Of a DNA stretch of 64,000 bases, positions 34,560 through 47,948 are shown piece by piece (positions within the stretch are counted from its first letter, which is position 1; every line of letters starts with the position of its first letter). The DNA is from Daphnia pulex (taxonomy: Eukaryota > Arthropoda > Branchiopoda > Diplostraca > Daphniidae): positions 1,116,001 through 1,180,000 of the forward strand of contig NC_060020.1 in assembly GCF_021134715.1 (NCBI RefSeq), read 5' to 3'. Both the position numbers and the translations under genes were made by a program. Under the pieces are notes generated by a model. That model did not search any database and was not told the origin of the DNA. It saw nothing but the letters and a program-made list of their open reading frames with translations.

Positions 34560-37533
34560 TTACGTTGGATTTGACTGCTCGTTCTGTTGAGGTTGGGATA
34601 CGGCAGAGGCGGCGACCGCCATCTGAAATAGGTTTTCTAAGTCACTTCCGGCCTGCAGGGAGGATGGATCGATAAGCAACGTCTGAGTGCCACCGGTATC
34701 CTCTCCGTCACCTCCGCACTCCAAGAATTCATGTATATTCGAGCCGGGTTCCCACACGACCATGTACGTCTCTCCTCCTTCGACCTGCATCAGAATGTTG
34801 CTGCCACCGTTGGTTGTGACGACTTCGGTTGCCTCTCCATTTTGAGTCATGGACACAATTTCCTCTTCATTCTCGACTGCAACTTCGACTCCATTCTCCA
34901 GTACGGTTTCAATTCCGTTTTCTGGCAAGGCCACTGCTGTTACTTCTTTTTCGACTGACAAAGTTTCACAGAAAATGTTCTTTTCTTCTTCGACTACCAC
35001 CTGATCCATTTCTCTTGCATTTGTTGAAGGTTCTAAATTTTCATTAATTTTGGCATCATTATCTTGCAATTGACCTAATTCTTCCTCCTCCATCGTCTGC
35101 TCTGGATTGGCCTTTGCAACCTCGTTCTCATCAACTTGATTCATACTTTCTTCTACGTTTACTGATGGATCTGAAATGGTATTCTCGACCTCGTTCTCAT
35201 CAACTTGATTAATATTTTCTTCTAAGTCTTCTGATGGATCTGAAATGGTCTTCTCGACCTCGTTCTCAACTGCTTGATCCATTTTTTCTTCTAAGTCTTC
35301 TGATGGATCTGAATTGGTCTTCTCGATCTCGTTCTCAACTGCTTGATCCATTTTTTCTTCTTCATTTACTGGTGGATCTGAATTGGTCTTCTCGATCTCG
35401 TTCTCAACTGCTTGATCTATTTTTTCTTCTTCGTTTACTGGTGGATCTGAATTGGTCTTCTCGATCTCGTTCTCAACCACTTGATCCATTTCTCCGTGTT
35501 CCACTGGCGCTTCTGCATTGGATTTTTCGATCTCCTCGTTCTCGACTTCTTGTTCCATTTCCTCGTCGTCTGACTGGGAGGATTTTCTCTTCCCGACCTC
35601 GTTTTCAACGACTTTACTAAGCTCGGTTATGTCTGGGATAATAGGTACACTAGTCTCGGCTAGAAGAGATGCCACGTCGAGCTTGATCTCTTCTTCGCCC
35701 TTTGAAGGTTGAGGATCACGGGATGGCGATTCGACGCCGTTCACGAATGCTGGGCTCGTGTCTTTTCTAGGAGACAAACTGTTGGTGGATTCGGGTTCGC
35801 CGTTAATCTTTGAACTTCGTGTTTCATGATTAGTGGCATCGAGATCGGCATTGAGTTTATCTATTTCGGCGCTGATTCCAGCTATAAACGACGCTTCTGT
35901 GTTCGATGCCTCTTCATCATCCTGGGTGATTTTCTCGGGACTTTTGAGGATCGGTGTGTCAGTCTCTATTGCTGCGTCGTCGTCGTCATCTTCTTCGTCG
36001 TCGCTTCTCTGATGAAGGAGGCCGGATTTCGATGGCCGAGTGTCGTCATCCGAATCACTATCTGCTGTTGGCTCTACTTGACTCTCCGTATTAGTTGAAG
36101 ACACTTCTGTTCTCTGGATCTGTTGCTGCTTCTCTTCCTCGTCATCCTCGTCCCAATCTGCCATCAATTTGTTCTTAACTTCTGGGTTAGCTTCTTTCTG
36201 AAGGGACTTGAGCCATTTCTTCTTCGGATTGAATTGTGTCTTGGTGTCATTGGCTTTAACTGTAGGAGTTTTGGCCGACGTTGCAGCGGTTGCAACTTTG
36301 GCTGATCGAGGTGTACGAGGCGGTTTAGGAGTTTTGGCTACTTTCGGCGAGGCTTTGACAGACGTTTTCGACTGAGGAGAAGGTTTGCTATCGGTTGTCT
36401 CTTTGGGTTCTAAGTTTCGCTTGATTTGATCAAACAGGTCCCCATCAGGTTCTGGTTCTGCGACTGTCTTACTCTTTTTACTAGTCGTCTTTTTGGTTGG
36501 CGAATTCAACGGCCTCTTCTGCGCAGCTCTTTGTTTGGTGATGTTGGTAGTAGTAGGTGTTCTGGTGGTAGCAGTGTTTGAGCTCTTCAGGTGTTCAGAT
36601 TTCTTATGGAAAACCATAAGATTGAGGCGAGTAGTCTGAAAGCTACAACTGTCACATTTGTACTCGCCGACTCCTGGCGATCCAGTAGCAGGCGATTTTT
36701 CTTGTCTCCTAATTCTCACTTCGTGATCCGATTGGCCCTGAAAGCGAGGGTGATTGACTTTAGGAGTGACGACTTCTTTGGCAGGTGGGCGGCCAGGACG
36801 TCGCGGAGAACTGGTTGCTCCCCCTTTAATGGGAGATTTTGGTTTCAATTCTTTCACTCTGGGATCAACAAAAATGTCTTTGTACCTAAAAAAAGGGGAA
36901 ATGGTTATTTAAGAAAAAAGCCTTGTACTGTAACATAACATTCAATATACTTTGACTGTGCAGGTACAGCTTTCTTCGGTTGATATTTCTCATCATCAAC
37001 TATATCAGGGTTACCACCAGTCAACTGCTCGGCTTGTTTGACATTGTTGGCGAATTTTATGAAGGGACTACTTGTTTCATTTAATCTTTTTTTCTCGAAA
37101 TATTTTTCTGTAAATAATGAAATAAGTATTAAAATCATGCCTGGTAATGATTCTATATGAAAGAATGACATGGCACTAGACTTGGAATGAAATCGTTCTG
37201 AGAACATACAAGTTTTGATCACTTTCCCTGTACAAAAAGAATACAAAGAAACGGTAATTATTGGCAAACCCAGCACCAAAACTTACTCATTCCAATGGAT
37301 ATGTATTCTTCCTTCCGGTCTGAGTCATAGGCACAAATGATGGCTTCATCTTCCACAAATTGGTAATTTTCTTCATTTAGATATTTCACGACAGCAATAG
37401 TTTTGTCGTTTACGTCTCCTACCAAGTCTTGGCGTAATTCCTCCACGTTTTCGACACGTCCGGCCCACCAGCCAAGTCTTTTGCCGGCCATGACCCAAAC
37501 CACATCCCCACATTTATAGTTCCTTGGCTCCAT
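34560..37533 (-). CDS. PWWP-like, C2H2 and acidic-tail nuclear protein, unnamed
   Basis: Exons 37287-37533, 36951-37107 and 34560-36885 give 909 residues. The N-terminus (YKCGDVVWVMAGKRLGWWAG..VVKYLNEENYQFVEDEAIICAY) resembles a PWWP or Tudor-type reader. Next come a Lys/Pro/Ser region with an AT-hook-like PRRPGRPPA (about residue 162-171) and one C2H2 finger, YKCDSCSFQ...FHKKSEH (about 210-233; C-x2-C-x12-H-x4-H). A long Glu/Asp/Ser-rich tail follows. Within it about six copies of a 23-residue acidic repeat lie at residues about 590-730. The composition suggests a nuclear chromatin-associated protein. I do not recognise a named orthologue. An upstream in-frame ATG at 37563 could add ten residues. 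Confidence 0.75.
35100..35520 (-). repeat. 69-bp (23-residue) coding tandem repeat
   Basis: About six diverged units encode variations on NEIEKTNSDPPVNEEEKMDQ. The 3'-most units (toward 35100) differ more, for example NEVENTISDPSVNVEESMNQ. All copies keep the reading frame and the acidic character. The middle units are nearly identical at DNA level, which indicates recent duplication. Confidence 0.85.
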
Positions 37534-40500
37534 GTCACATGCAGCAAATCTGATTGAATGCAACCAAACTAATCATGAGAGTTTTTGGTTAATAATTGCG
37601 TTTTTGTTTTGAGATTGTTTACACACATACCTGCATCTAGGGAATGTAGCCCTTGTTTTTTTACAGGGAAACCGCTAGGCAGCGTCATTCGGTATTGAAT
37701 ACAAAGTTAAATATTCGACCGCCAGGTGGCTGATTTTCCCTCGCAAACTGAGAAAATGCGACGCGGGATCACACAAACAGCCCAAATAAATAAATAATGA
37801 AGACGGCTTCATGAAAGCTCTTGTTGGAAATCAAACTACTACTTGAAACACCCCAAAATCACTAGACTGAATCAAATAAAAAAATTTGTTGAAAATTAAA
37901 CGGCGGACTGGGAATCCCTACACATGTCACCACAAACAGGAGAAGGTGGGGGGTCGTTTTTAAAATTGCATATTTTGAAATCCAAACTCCCCCCCCCCCT
38001 CTTTGATAGTTGAGTGGCAGCATATTTCATAGTTTCTAAATCCGATTGTGTACAAATCACGCGGTCCGCATATTATGCAGGGTGGGGCTGGGCAACTGTT
38101 CAAGTGGCACCGAGGGAATTGAAAAACCTGGTCAAACAGGGTTTCAACCATTTTATTTATTCATTTTTAAAAAACAGCGCGCATTACAATTTCAACCCCA
38201 GTGATTGACAACTTCATCGCAGCTCGTGTGATCCCTCGCAGCTGCGGTTTCTGCGGGAGTACCCCAAAGAATAAAATAACCCAACAGCCCCAAATGGGTC
38301 CATTAAACAGAAAAAAAATGAACTGAAAACGGTGCGGGGTCACCAACACCGAATGTGTAAAAAATAAACGCAGCCCAAAAGTTGACCTTTACCACTTCAT
38401 TTTTCAAAAATCGTGAATGAAGTTGAAAGGAGAGAACATGTACACATTTCTTTTCTTCCCATTTTACCAAGAAAAAAAGGAAAAATAACAAAACTAAACG
38501 CGGATAATTGCTCTTGTAGATTTCCCGTCGAGTCGACTGGTGGATAGAGTCATCATCATCCGGTAGTAGAATAACAGCACGTACACAGCACAGAGGAAAA
38601 AAAGAACTCGCCAAGATATGATATAGTATAGACCAAGGGTTGGAAAATAATTAGTCGTCGCTGCTGTGTTGTGTGTTGTGTCGTCGCTCACCAAATTACA
38701 GAGGAGACCCATAAGGAACTATACTATAGTACCTACCGTAACGTCGTCCCCTCTCGTTTTACATTTTCAATTCTTGTCCTTTGGCGAAAATGGAAGTGGG
38801 GGAGTGATGAGCGGGAGTGAGCTGTGTGCGTCTAGGTGAACCGATCTGGTGGGGCGGCTCATTCACTGAGGTACCGACAAGAGCTGTACGCGCATCTCAA
38901 TACAAGTCGAGTGGGTGGAGAGTTTTTCTAATATAAAAGGAGCTTTTATATTTATTCTATATACATACTATACTTTCCCTTTTTTTTTGTTGTCTTCCTG
39001 CTGACTTTCTCTGGGCATAATGGAGCTGCTGTTGCTGCTACTGGGGAGGATAAATGAGAGTAAAAGAGCCGAGAGTCGCCCGCCGAGTGACAAATGACGA
39101 GGGGTCCCGCCCACACCGCCGCTGCTGCTGCTCGGTGCTCGGTGCTCCATGATGATGATGATGATGACGAGTTGCTGTGACTAGCAGATGACCTTAGTGA
39201 CAGGCTAATGACAGGCATCGTGTACACATATACGACTGACCTACCTATTATCCCCCCCGAAAAAAGGGGTGGAAAAAAAATAGAAGAGGGGGAAAGAAAA
39301 AACAGCCAAACAGATGATGAGCATTAAACAATAGTCTCCCGTAAACAAACAAACAGGTATATATATATGTATACGCCAAACTTCGCTCACCCCCAATCTA
39401 CATTTTCTGTGTTGTGTTCGGGATATATATGAATGGTTTCACGCATGCAACCTGATCATGTGTGGGTATAGTTTCGTCAGAATATAAGGAAAAGTCAGTG
39501 GGGGGTTCTCCCACTTTGTTCCGTCCATGGGCGCACACGACATCGTATCATCGCTTCTGTGCAGCACACACATGTAACACACCCCCCTCTTTGACATTTC
39601 AATCGATCGAAAATATAACTTGCTCGTCTACGTATAACTGATGGCCGACATGTATATCCTAACTACCCGCACGCGCTGCGCTCCTGTTAATATCTGGCAG
39701 ACTATAAACTATATCCGGTCTAGGAGGGGTGGAAACACACACGTCCAGGTGTTTTGTGAATCACCACACAAGAAAAAGGGGGAAAAAAATGGAATCTTTG
39801 ATAGAATTGAAAAAGAAAAAAAAACCGGCTGGAATTTGTTGGAGAAAAAACGGTTATCTACGTGAGGTTGCGCGTTTTGTTCTTGTGTGTAGCGGTGCGT
39901 AATGGATATAAGCCATATCAGCCTGGGCGTCGAAGAAGGGGCCATTGGCCAACACACACGACACGCTTTTATTCATCGGTTGCCATTACAAGTTGCTGCT
40001 GGTGAGAGAGAGAGAGACTCTGCTGGCCCCCTTTTTTTTAGATTTAGATTCTCTTCTTCTTCTTGTTGTGTACATTATTCGATTCCACTCGCGCATCATC
40101 GAGTCTTTTATATGCGCACAATGGTGGTGATGTGTTGCTGCTGCTGCTGCTGCTGCTGTGTGTTGTCATGGCCGTTGTTCATTTCGTGATTGGGCGCGAC
40201 TCCTAGGCTCCGCTATATAAGGATTTCAGAGACCAGACCAGACCAGCCAGCAGCTCTTTTGATATTTATTAGAGCTTTAGATGTATATATGTGCTGTGTG
40301 TTGTAAATGATCTTCCACTGTTGCACACTCTCCATGGGCAGCAGCAGCTATATTACAGCACAGACAATCAAAAGAAGAATTTCTTAATCCCCCCCTACTG
40401 GCTGGCAGAGTGCTGCTGCTGCTGCTGCCGGGTGCTGGGAAGGATAATCCCGTCCGCCTTGGAGGATAATCCGGCTATTATTCACGCCGCATTGCATCTA

Positions 40501-43500
40501 TTTCGGGCCAAGATATCTACTATATAGAAACGTTGTTTGGAATGAAATGTGTAATAATGGCCGTCGGAGTAATTTGAGATGCTCCTGGTATTTCCATTCA
40601 GGAAAAAAAGGCCGTCGGCCGCCGTCGTCGATCGTGTTTGTTGTTCAATCGATAATTGATCCGCAGATTGATTTAATACCTTCGACAAACGAAATAGAAA
40701 TGGTCGTCACGGCCAGAAAGGACAGGGGGGGAAAAAATGCCATTGACGTACATTTCAAAAAAACGAATGCGTTTTCATGGGGGGTTTTGAATTCGAACCA
40801 GTTAAAAATTCCAATCATTTTTTCAACTAATAACTCGGCGATGCGGAAACTTTTTTTCCTTTTTTGACTGCGCCAAAAGCTGCAGCGTCACGGAGCCAAT
40901 ATAACAACAGCAACAACAGCAACAACAACCAGGGACATCAAAATTTATCCGTGTAATAAATATGGTAGTGCTGCTGCTGAAGAAAAAAAAAACTGGATGG
41001 CACGCTGTGTGAAACGGGTGTAAATGGGCGCCGGCCACAGCCAAATAATAAAAAAAAACACACACACACACACCTATATTACCCAACAACAGAACGGGCT
41101 GGCTGGAAATTCCCGTCCCTTAACGCTCTATAGTCGTCTCTACGCGTTTATATTTATGACTTTAATAGGTCACGTGCCACACAATGACGTCAAACCCCCC
41201 GCCAAAAAACACACACACACCGGCTTCTTCTTAGCTTCTTTCATATCAATTTCATTTTTGGGCGCGTTATTATTATATGATCGGGAGAGGCTTCTCTCTT
41301 ATTTTTCTTTCCTTTCTGATGGCAGCGTGACTGTGAGAAACATGACGTCGCCCGTAACGGATCGTTTAAACATTTTATTTTTTAAATTTCATGGAGGGGG
41401 GAGGAGAAGGAATGGTCCCCCTCCTTTTATCATCGGGAATTTTCGGTTTTTTGAGTTTGCATTTCAATGGCGTGGGTTTTTTTTTTTCAATTGAATGTTG
41501 CGCCCCCGCCGTGATGATTGGACACGCGCCAGACGCGGGATATTAGAATAATACAACCGATCCTAATAATTAGTATCCGAAAACGTTGATCGAAAGAAAA
41601 GAACGAATAGAAAGAAAGAAGAGATTGTATAATAATATAATAGACGCGGCACGTTTCGCTAATTGCTCTCCGCCCGCCGAAATAATTTACGACCGTCGTC
41701 TCGTCAATTTCGTTTGGTTCGAAATTTTACTAAAAAGGGAGGGGTGAAAATACACCCCTCGAAAAAAATGATAAAATGAAATGAAATTTGATTTTCTAAA
41801 TAAAACGAGGGGAATTGCTCCTCTCCGTATCGAAATGTTTTGTCTTCCCGTCCATAAAACAAAACAGACAAAATTTCAAATCGTAAATAAACGGTCTGAT
41901 TTGAAATTGCCCGTGCCCATTTTATCCGTGTGATAAAAAGAAACTGGGCGAGTTTAAATTAGCCAACGGGCCCCTGTTAACATGTGAACCGAAAAAAAAT
42001 AAGAAAAAGTTTAACCAAAAGTGAGAGAGATATAGTATAGACGTCAGATAACATCAGATGTCGTATTATATTATTTATTGTACACACAACACACACACAC
42101 ACAGACAATATATTTTCCATTGGGTTGTTGTTGTTGTTGTTGTTGTGGATTCGGGGTGGAAAAAGAGAAAAAATGAAAAAGAGGCGGCGGCGCAAAACGG
42201 TTGCGGCGACTGCGGCAGAGAGCGCGGCGACGCGGACTTGAACCGCCCGGCAATTAACACGACAGTGTCCAATATAAAATAAATACATAAATCTATCTGT
42301 ATCAAGCCTACATGAATATATGTATACAGAATATCGGGCTATACGGCTTATAAAAACAATCTGCGCTTATTTGTCGCTGTGTGTTATAATAATAAAAAGA
42401 AGAAGAGGCCGCCGCCGGTCTTATGTATCTCTATACACACATTTCCCTTTTTAGCTCTTCTTCTTCCATCTATTTATTTATTAGACGACCCGCCATTCTT
42501 CCCTGTTTCAAAATCCCCCCCCCTACAACCGACCGGCGTGGAAGAAGAAAAAAACCCCGAAAACAAATTAGATAGCCATCACTAAAGAAGAGCTAGCTAG
42601 AGGATCCTCCGCATGTGTGTCTTATCTCCTTCGTAAGAGTCTTAGCTTTAAGATTTTGATCTTTTCTTTTTACTTTCGCAAAAGCTTCTGTTATTGTGTT
42701 ATTTTATGTGATTCTATTTCACCTATAAGATATGTCGCTAAACTACAAAATTTGCAATCCGGCCGGAACGGTAGATCTACATGTATCTAATAAAATGATT
42801 GAAACAAACCCGGCGCAGAATCATTGACTGGAATGTCAAACTACTGTAATAAAAGAAATAGTTAAAGAAGAATTCAATTGCCTCGTTTTGAGGAATATAA
42901 AAATGTTTTTGGAAATTATTAAAAAATAAAAAAAAAACTTTTGGTGGGAATATTTTGTGAAGGGGAGAGAGAAAATCCGTCGGATTCTTTTGGCTTCTTC
43001 TCCCCCCCCCCTCCTATATATATATCTATAGAGGCCTATACATGTATACATAAATATCTACATGTCTATATAGGCCTGTGTGTGTCGGTCCTGTCGCACG
43101 GCCGACTATCAATTTATGATGCGCCCTAAAAAGTCAAGGGAAAACATTTGGAATAAGAAAATCTTTTTTGAAAGAAGAAAAAAAGTGACCCAGATTGGAT
43201 GTCGATCGTGTTATCGTCGTGTAGGATCGATAGTTCTTGTACTATTTGACACAGGCCAAGGGCTAACGCTTTTCTCTGCTTCCCCCCCAGCATTTTCCGT
43301 TGATTATTTGCCGGCCAGGATTTTCTCTCTCCACCAGAAAATGTTTTTCCGTCTGCGTTTCCATTCGACTTGGGTCGATAAAACACATTCGAGAAAAGTC
43401 GACTAGTTCGTTTCCTGTGTGTGCTCTACCGGCCGTGCCCGTTCTGTGTGTGTGTGTCTAGAACTCTACTCAACTGCGTGGAGAGAGAGAGAGCTAGACA

Positions 43501-46500
43501 GGATGTGTGTAGAGGGCCGGATAAAAATGGATATGTAATCAGCTGGATGAGGATACACACATATATAGTTCAAGCTCCCGTTCATATAAGAGGCTATACA
43601 CACACACATACACAAAACATTAGCGCAGTTATGATTAAAAAACATGTTGAAATGTCCGCTGCTGTGCCGCATGTGTTATGAACAAGCGAATGTGTTTGAA
43701 CAACATCCCAGGCTCTCGACCGCCCGCTGCTGGGCGGCCGGATATGCCGCAGGCTTTTCACGAGAAAAACTTTCGTTCGTTCTCCTCCTCCGCGTCTGTT
43801 TGACGTAATAATGAAATTTCAAATGAGACACACGTAATAAAAAGGGGGGAGAAACGGACGAGTGCCTTTTTTAATGAGCAAACAAAACGACAACAGTTGA
43901 CACAACTTTGCCTGGATAAAATTCGGATAAGTTTAATAATAATCCGAGCTCTCCATATTTTTTAGTTGAACCAATAGAAGAAACAGGTGGAATATAATCC
44001 AAAAGTGGACGCATTGAACCGTGTGGATGACGTCAAAAAAGGCTAACACACGCGATGGTGGGGGTGAGGTGGGGGGGAGGGAGTGAGGTTTACATTTGAA
44101 ATTGTGAAATAAGAAAAAAGGAATAAAAAAGGATCTAGCCCCATCATAAATACATCGGGCCGATATGAGAAAAGGGTCAGCTGTCGCCACCTGGGGTTCG
44201 TACACATCATACAAGCCCCTTCGTCATACACAAATGCCACGGGTATACACACAATTGCATCAATGGTGCGGGGCCTATAAATCCAATGCTCCTCTACGTC
44301 CCTCATCACTTCCTCGTCTAGTTATTTTTCCTTATTACCGAATCACGTCATTCTTATTAGATCGAAAGGAATAAACTAAAATATCGACGAGATAGAAGAA
44401 GTGATGGTGGCTCTGTATCATCACCCCGGCACGCCCCAAACAGGGAGACTATCAAGTTCATTTCTTATTAAATGCGACGTGTTTTATTGCAGAGGTGGAA
44501 GGAAAAAGACGAACGCTAAGTGCTAGTAGAATATATACCTACGTTGTGCTAACTCCGTACACGTATAATACGTACACAGATGCTATGCTATGCTATGGGG
44601 GGTTCATGTGGGAAGAAGCCGAGCGTGTGGGTGGGCCCTTTTTCTCGGCGAGAGTGTCAATTATCTATCGTCACTGACAGAGTCGACAATCTACTCATTT
44701 ATGCATGTCGAAGAAGAAGGAGGAGTGTGTATAGGGGACCCCCAAACAGCAGAGCACAGAGCAGCAGGAGAGTTTAGCGACAGTTTTCTAGCGGCCAAGT
44801 GCTAATCGTCGCCCACCGAAAAACGTTTTTGATGGTCTTGTTGTTTTGTCTCATCTGCAATCAACCCAGCCAGCACCACTATACACCCGAAACAGCTGCT
44901 GCTCGGCTCCTTGATGGGAAACAAAATGAAATCTACTCCTATATATATTACTCCTTTGGCCTTGTGTACTGTGATGGAAGAAGGGGGGCTAGATCATTAC
45001 AGCGACACATCAACTTTGTCGTCATTATTTTTTCAAAATTAAAAAAAAAAGAAAAAACAAAAAATGAATTTTCCCCATTTTGGCTGATGGCGTACGTCGC
45101 AGCCAGAGTCTTTATTATCAAAATAAGAAGGCTGGCCTGCTACTGTTGTTTTTTCTTGTGTGTGCAATGGGCCTTTTCTTTTTAAAATTGGAAATTTGGG
45201 TGGTGTAACTTTTTTTTTTTTCAGTTATAAAAACCGGCGGGCGAGGGAAAACACACATGAACGGTTCGAGCTGTTTATAGGCCAAACCTCGTCTTACGCA
45301 TTTCCGGTCTGTTGTTACAAGGTTTTCTTTTTGTCTTTCCCCAAAAAATAAAATTGTTGTTGCAATGAAGAATAAGTATAAATATAAAAGATCAATGTCT
45401 GTTCAATACATTCGGTTGGACGGGTTGATGAAAGGAAAAGATATGGCCAGCATCAGGGCTGGTGATGTACGTTGGCGAGCAGCAATCTATATCAAGAGAA
45501 ATACATTGGTTAACATTCAGCTGTTTGTGTTGTTTCATATCTATCTGGTGGAGAAAATAAAAGGGCGAGGGCATGTAACGAGTAGTGGAGGAGCTCCTCC
45601 CCTTTTCCGTCATGGCTACTGGTCTTGACACCGGATCATCCATCAGAGAGAAAAAGGGCCAGGCCAGGCCAGCACAGACAGCGCAGCCGAAAAGAAGGCT
45701 GGCCATGCATAACAGCAGCAGCAGCAGCACTACAGTTGTTGTATGTATGTGTGTCTAACCGACTGACGGTTTCTTGGCTGTGGCTATATGTGGCTGGCCC
45801 AGCCAGTTGACACACACAGGACTGGCATATCCATCTCACTCTCGTCCGTTGCTGCTGTTTCAAATAGAAGAAGGAAAAGTCGCCGTTTGTTGTTGGTTTC
45901 CTCCCACTGGCGGAGATCACCACACCCTCGGCTTTGGTGAACGATAGGACGGGCCATTGCAAGCGGGAATAAGTGGGCGCAGTCACGTCTCACAAGTCCA
46001 GCCCCTTCTCTTTCTGCTTTGCCCTAGATAGCCCGGCCCATCGACCAATCATTTCCTTCCTCTTCATTTCAATCTGCCCTTTTCTTCTTTTCTCTTCTTC
46101 TTTTGCCTTTGATTCTTCTCTTCTCTCTGGGCAGCGACTGGACTGGACCTTTACCACCGCCACTAGACACCACCATCGCCACTACTACTATAGACTGGGA
46201 GAAGAGCCGGCCCGAATAGCCATCCCATCCAACACAATAGCCCGGCCCGGCCGCATCGAGTCGATGTGTGTTGTGTGTAGACACCAAATCATGGCGGCGC
46301 TAGTTGGGAAAACAGTCGAGCTCTGAGCGTTGCCGACGGCGGATTAGAACTACTACACACACAATTCTTTTCTTTACACACACAAGGCTATACACTACAC
46401 ACACTAGCCAAGAGAGAAGTTGGGAGAACCTCTTGGTGGGTGTAAAGAAAAAGGGAAAAAGAGTTTTGCCTACATACAGACCGCAGTAGTTCTTCAGTCG

Positions 46501-46870
46501 TTGCTCCGGCCTCCAACCAGAAGGACATCACTGACTCAACCAGTCCAGCAGCAGCAGCTAGTGGCCCAGCGGACATGGTTTCACATTGAACAACAACAAC
46601 AACTACTACTTGTACCTTTGATTGTTTCAAACACAACTCGCAGTGCGCGTCATCAAGTGTCGATTTCATCCTCCCAAAATTTGATTTGATTTGATTTGAA
46701 ACTTTTTGGGTTTTGTAAATTCTGGTCGTTCATTTATTGACGCAAGTGCGACACACACGCGCCGTGTCGTGAGTGAATAGAAAAAAAGAAGACGACTGCT
46801 GTTGTTGGTGACGTCGGTCGGCTGTGCTGGGACACCTGTGCGCGCGCTCCCGCACCATCACATCGCCATA
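37534..46870. other. Long gene-free, microsatellite-rich region
   Basis: No ORF on either strand has recognisable homology over 9.3 kb. The stretch holds many simple repeats: ATG/GAT at about 39149-39166, CTG x7 at 40138-40158, CA at about 41060-41080, GTT at 42125-42146, plus poly-A, poly-T and poly-C runs. It lies upstream of the CBF-beta gene and is a good place for its distal regulatory DNA. No RNA gene was recognised. Confidence 0.6.
40205..40250 (+). promoter_or_regulatory. Orphan core-promoter-like TATA sequence
   Basis: CTATATAAGGATTTCAGAGACC has a good TATA box (about 40212-40219) but only a weak initiator within about 30 bases. CAG-rich sequence follows. No downstream ORF explains it. 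A non-coding transcript or a distant 5' exon is possible, and a chance match is equally possible in AT-rich DNA. Confidence 0.25.
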
Positions 46871-46879
46871 CTCTCCAGT

Positions 46880-47058
46880 GTCCCTCAGTCTCAGTGCGTG
46901 TGTCTGTGTGTGTGTGTGTGTTGTTTTTTTCTTGGTTATTTCTAACCGCAGCATTCACCTTCAATCGGCTCAGCCGTGCGAGCCGAATTGGACCTTTTAG
47001 ACGCCAACAACATCCACGTACAACATCCCCCACCACTTATCAATATATCTTTGAAGCG
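46880..47058 (+). other. Probable 5' UTR exon of the CBF-beta gene
   Basis: A strong donor CG|GTAAGT at 47059 is followed after 770 bases by TTTTCAG at 47832, the acceptor of the exon carrying the start codon. The stretch before the donor has no conserved ORF. An initiator-like CTCAGTCTCAGTGC near 46885-46898 could mark the start site. The exon's 5' limit is a guess. Confidence 0.45.
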
Positions 47059-47948
47059 GTAAGTGAAACAACATTTATTTAGCTCTCGAAAAATCTTCGA
47101 TTGATTCAATTATAGAAGAAAAATGAACTCGGTATAGGTGGTGTAGCTCATCAACTGTATAAATTGCGTCATTTGACAGATGTCCAATAAGTTAGATTAT
47201 GTTGATTCGCAATGCTTTGGTCTTGGCTGACCATTGACCAACAGCCAGAGCTCTCAGCCGGTGTACGTAAATGAGATGGCGATCAGTCATTGCCAATTTC
47301 TCGTCATCGGTTATATTGTATACAGCCGAAAATCTAATCCTGTTGTTGGAAAAAGAAAAAGAAGAGTCTTCTAGAAATGCTGTTTGCTGGGGTTTTTTGT
47401 CACCGAGAAACTAATCTAAAAGACCGTCGTCGTTTTGATACATCATAACAAAAGAGGAGAGAGCATTTCCTCCTCCTCCTCCTCGCCCGGCTTATATAAT
47501 GTGTAACATGGAACTCGTGCGCTGATGGGCAAACGGCTCGACAGCCGCTTAATCAACACCACCAATCAACAGAAACAATCTCTCCCTTTTGGTTTTTTGG
47601 TTTTTTCGAAAAAAATCAAACAACAACCCAGGATGAAATCCCCCCAACCAAAAAATATTTTGAATAGAAAAAAAACAACAAAAATTCAAACCGGTTTCAA
47701 TGATAGCTCCTGGCTGGTCACCAGTAGCCACACAATTTATTCAACATATCGAACTGTTTCTTTCTTTTGATTCAATTAATATTTTCTTATATCAAATTCT
47801 AAATTCAATTTTTATTTTGAAAATATTTTCAGGCTGGAAACTTTTGGTGTGCCGTCGGTTCATTCGAAAATAGAAGAAAGAAAGTGAATTTGTGATTTTG
47901 GGACTTTGGCATCATCATCTGGGCGCGTTCCATTTAAATTCGACAAAA

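Noticed and set aside
37210..37227. 18-base micro-exon in the PWWP/C2H2 gene (good AG and GT borders)
   Set aside because: Including it creates an in-frame TAA at the next junction, while skipping it joins exon 1 to 37107 cleanly.
38000..47000. Numerous 60-160 residue ORFs as genes
   Set aside because: They run through microsatellites and homopolymers, overlap in several frames and show no known domains.
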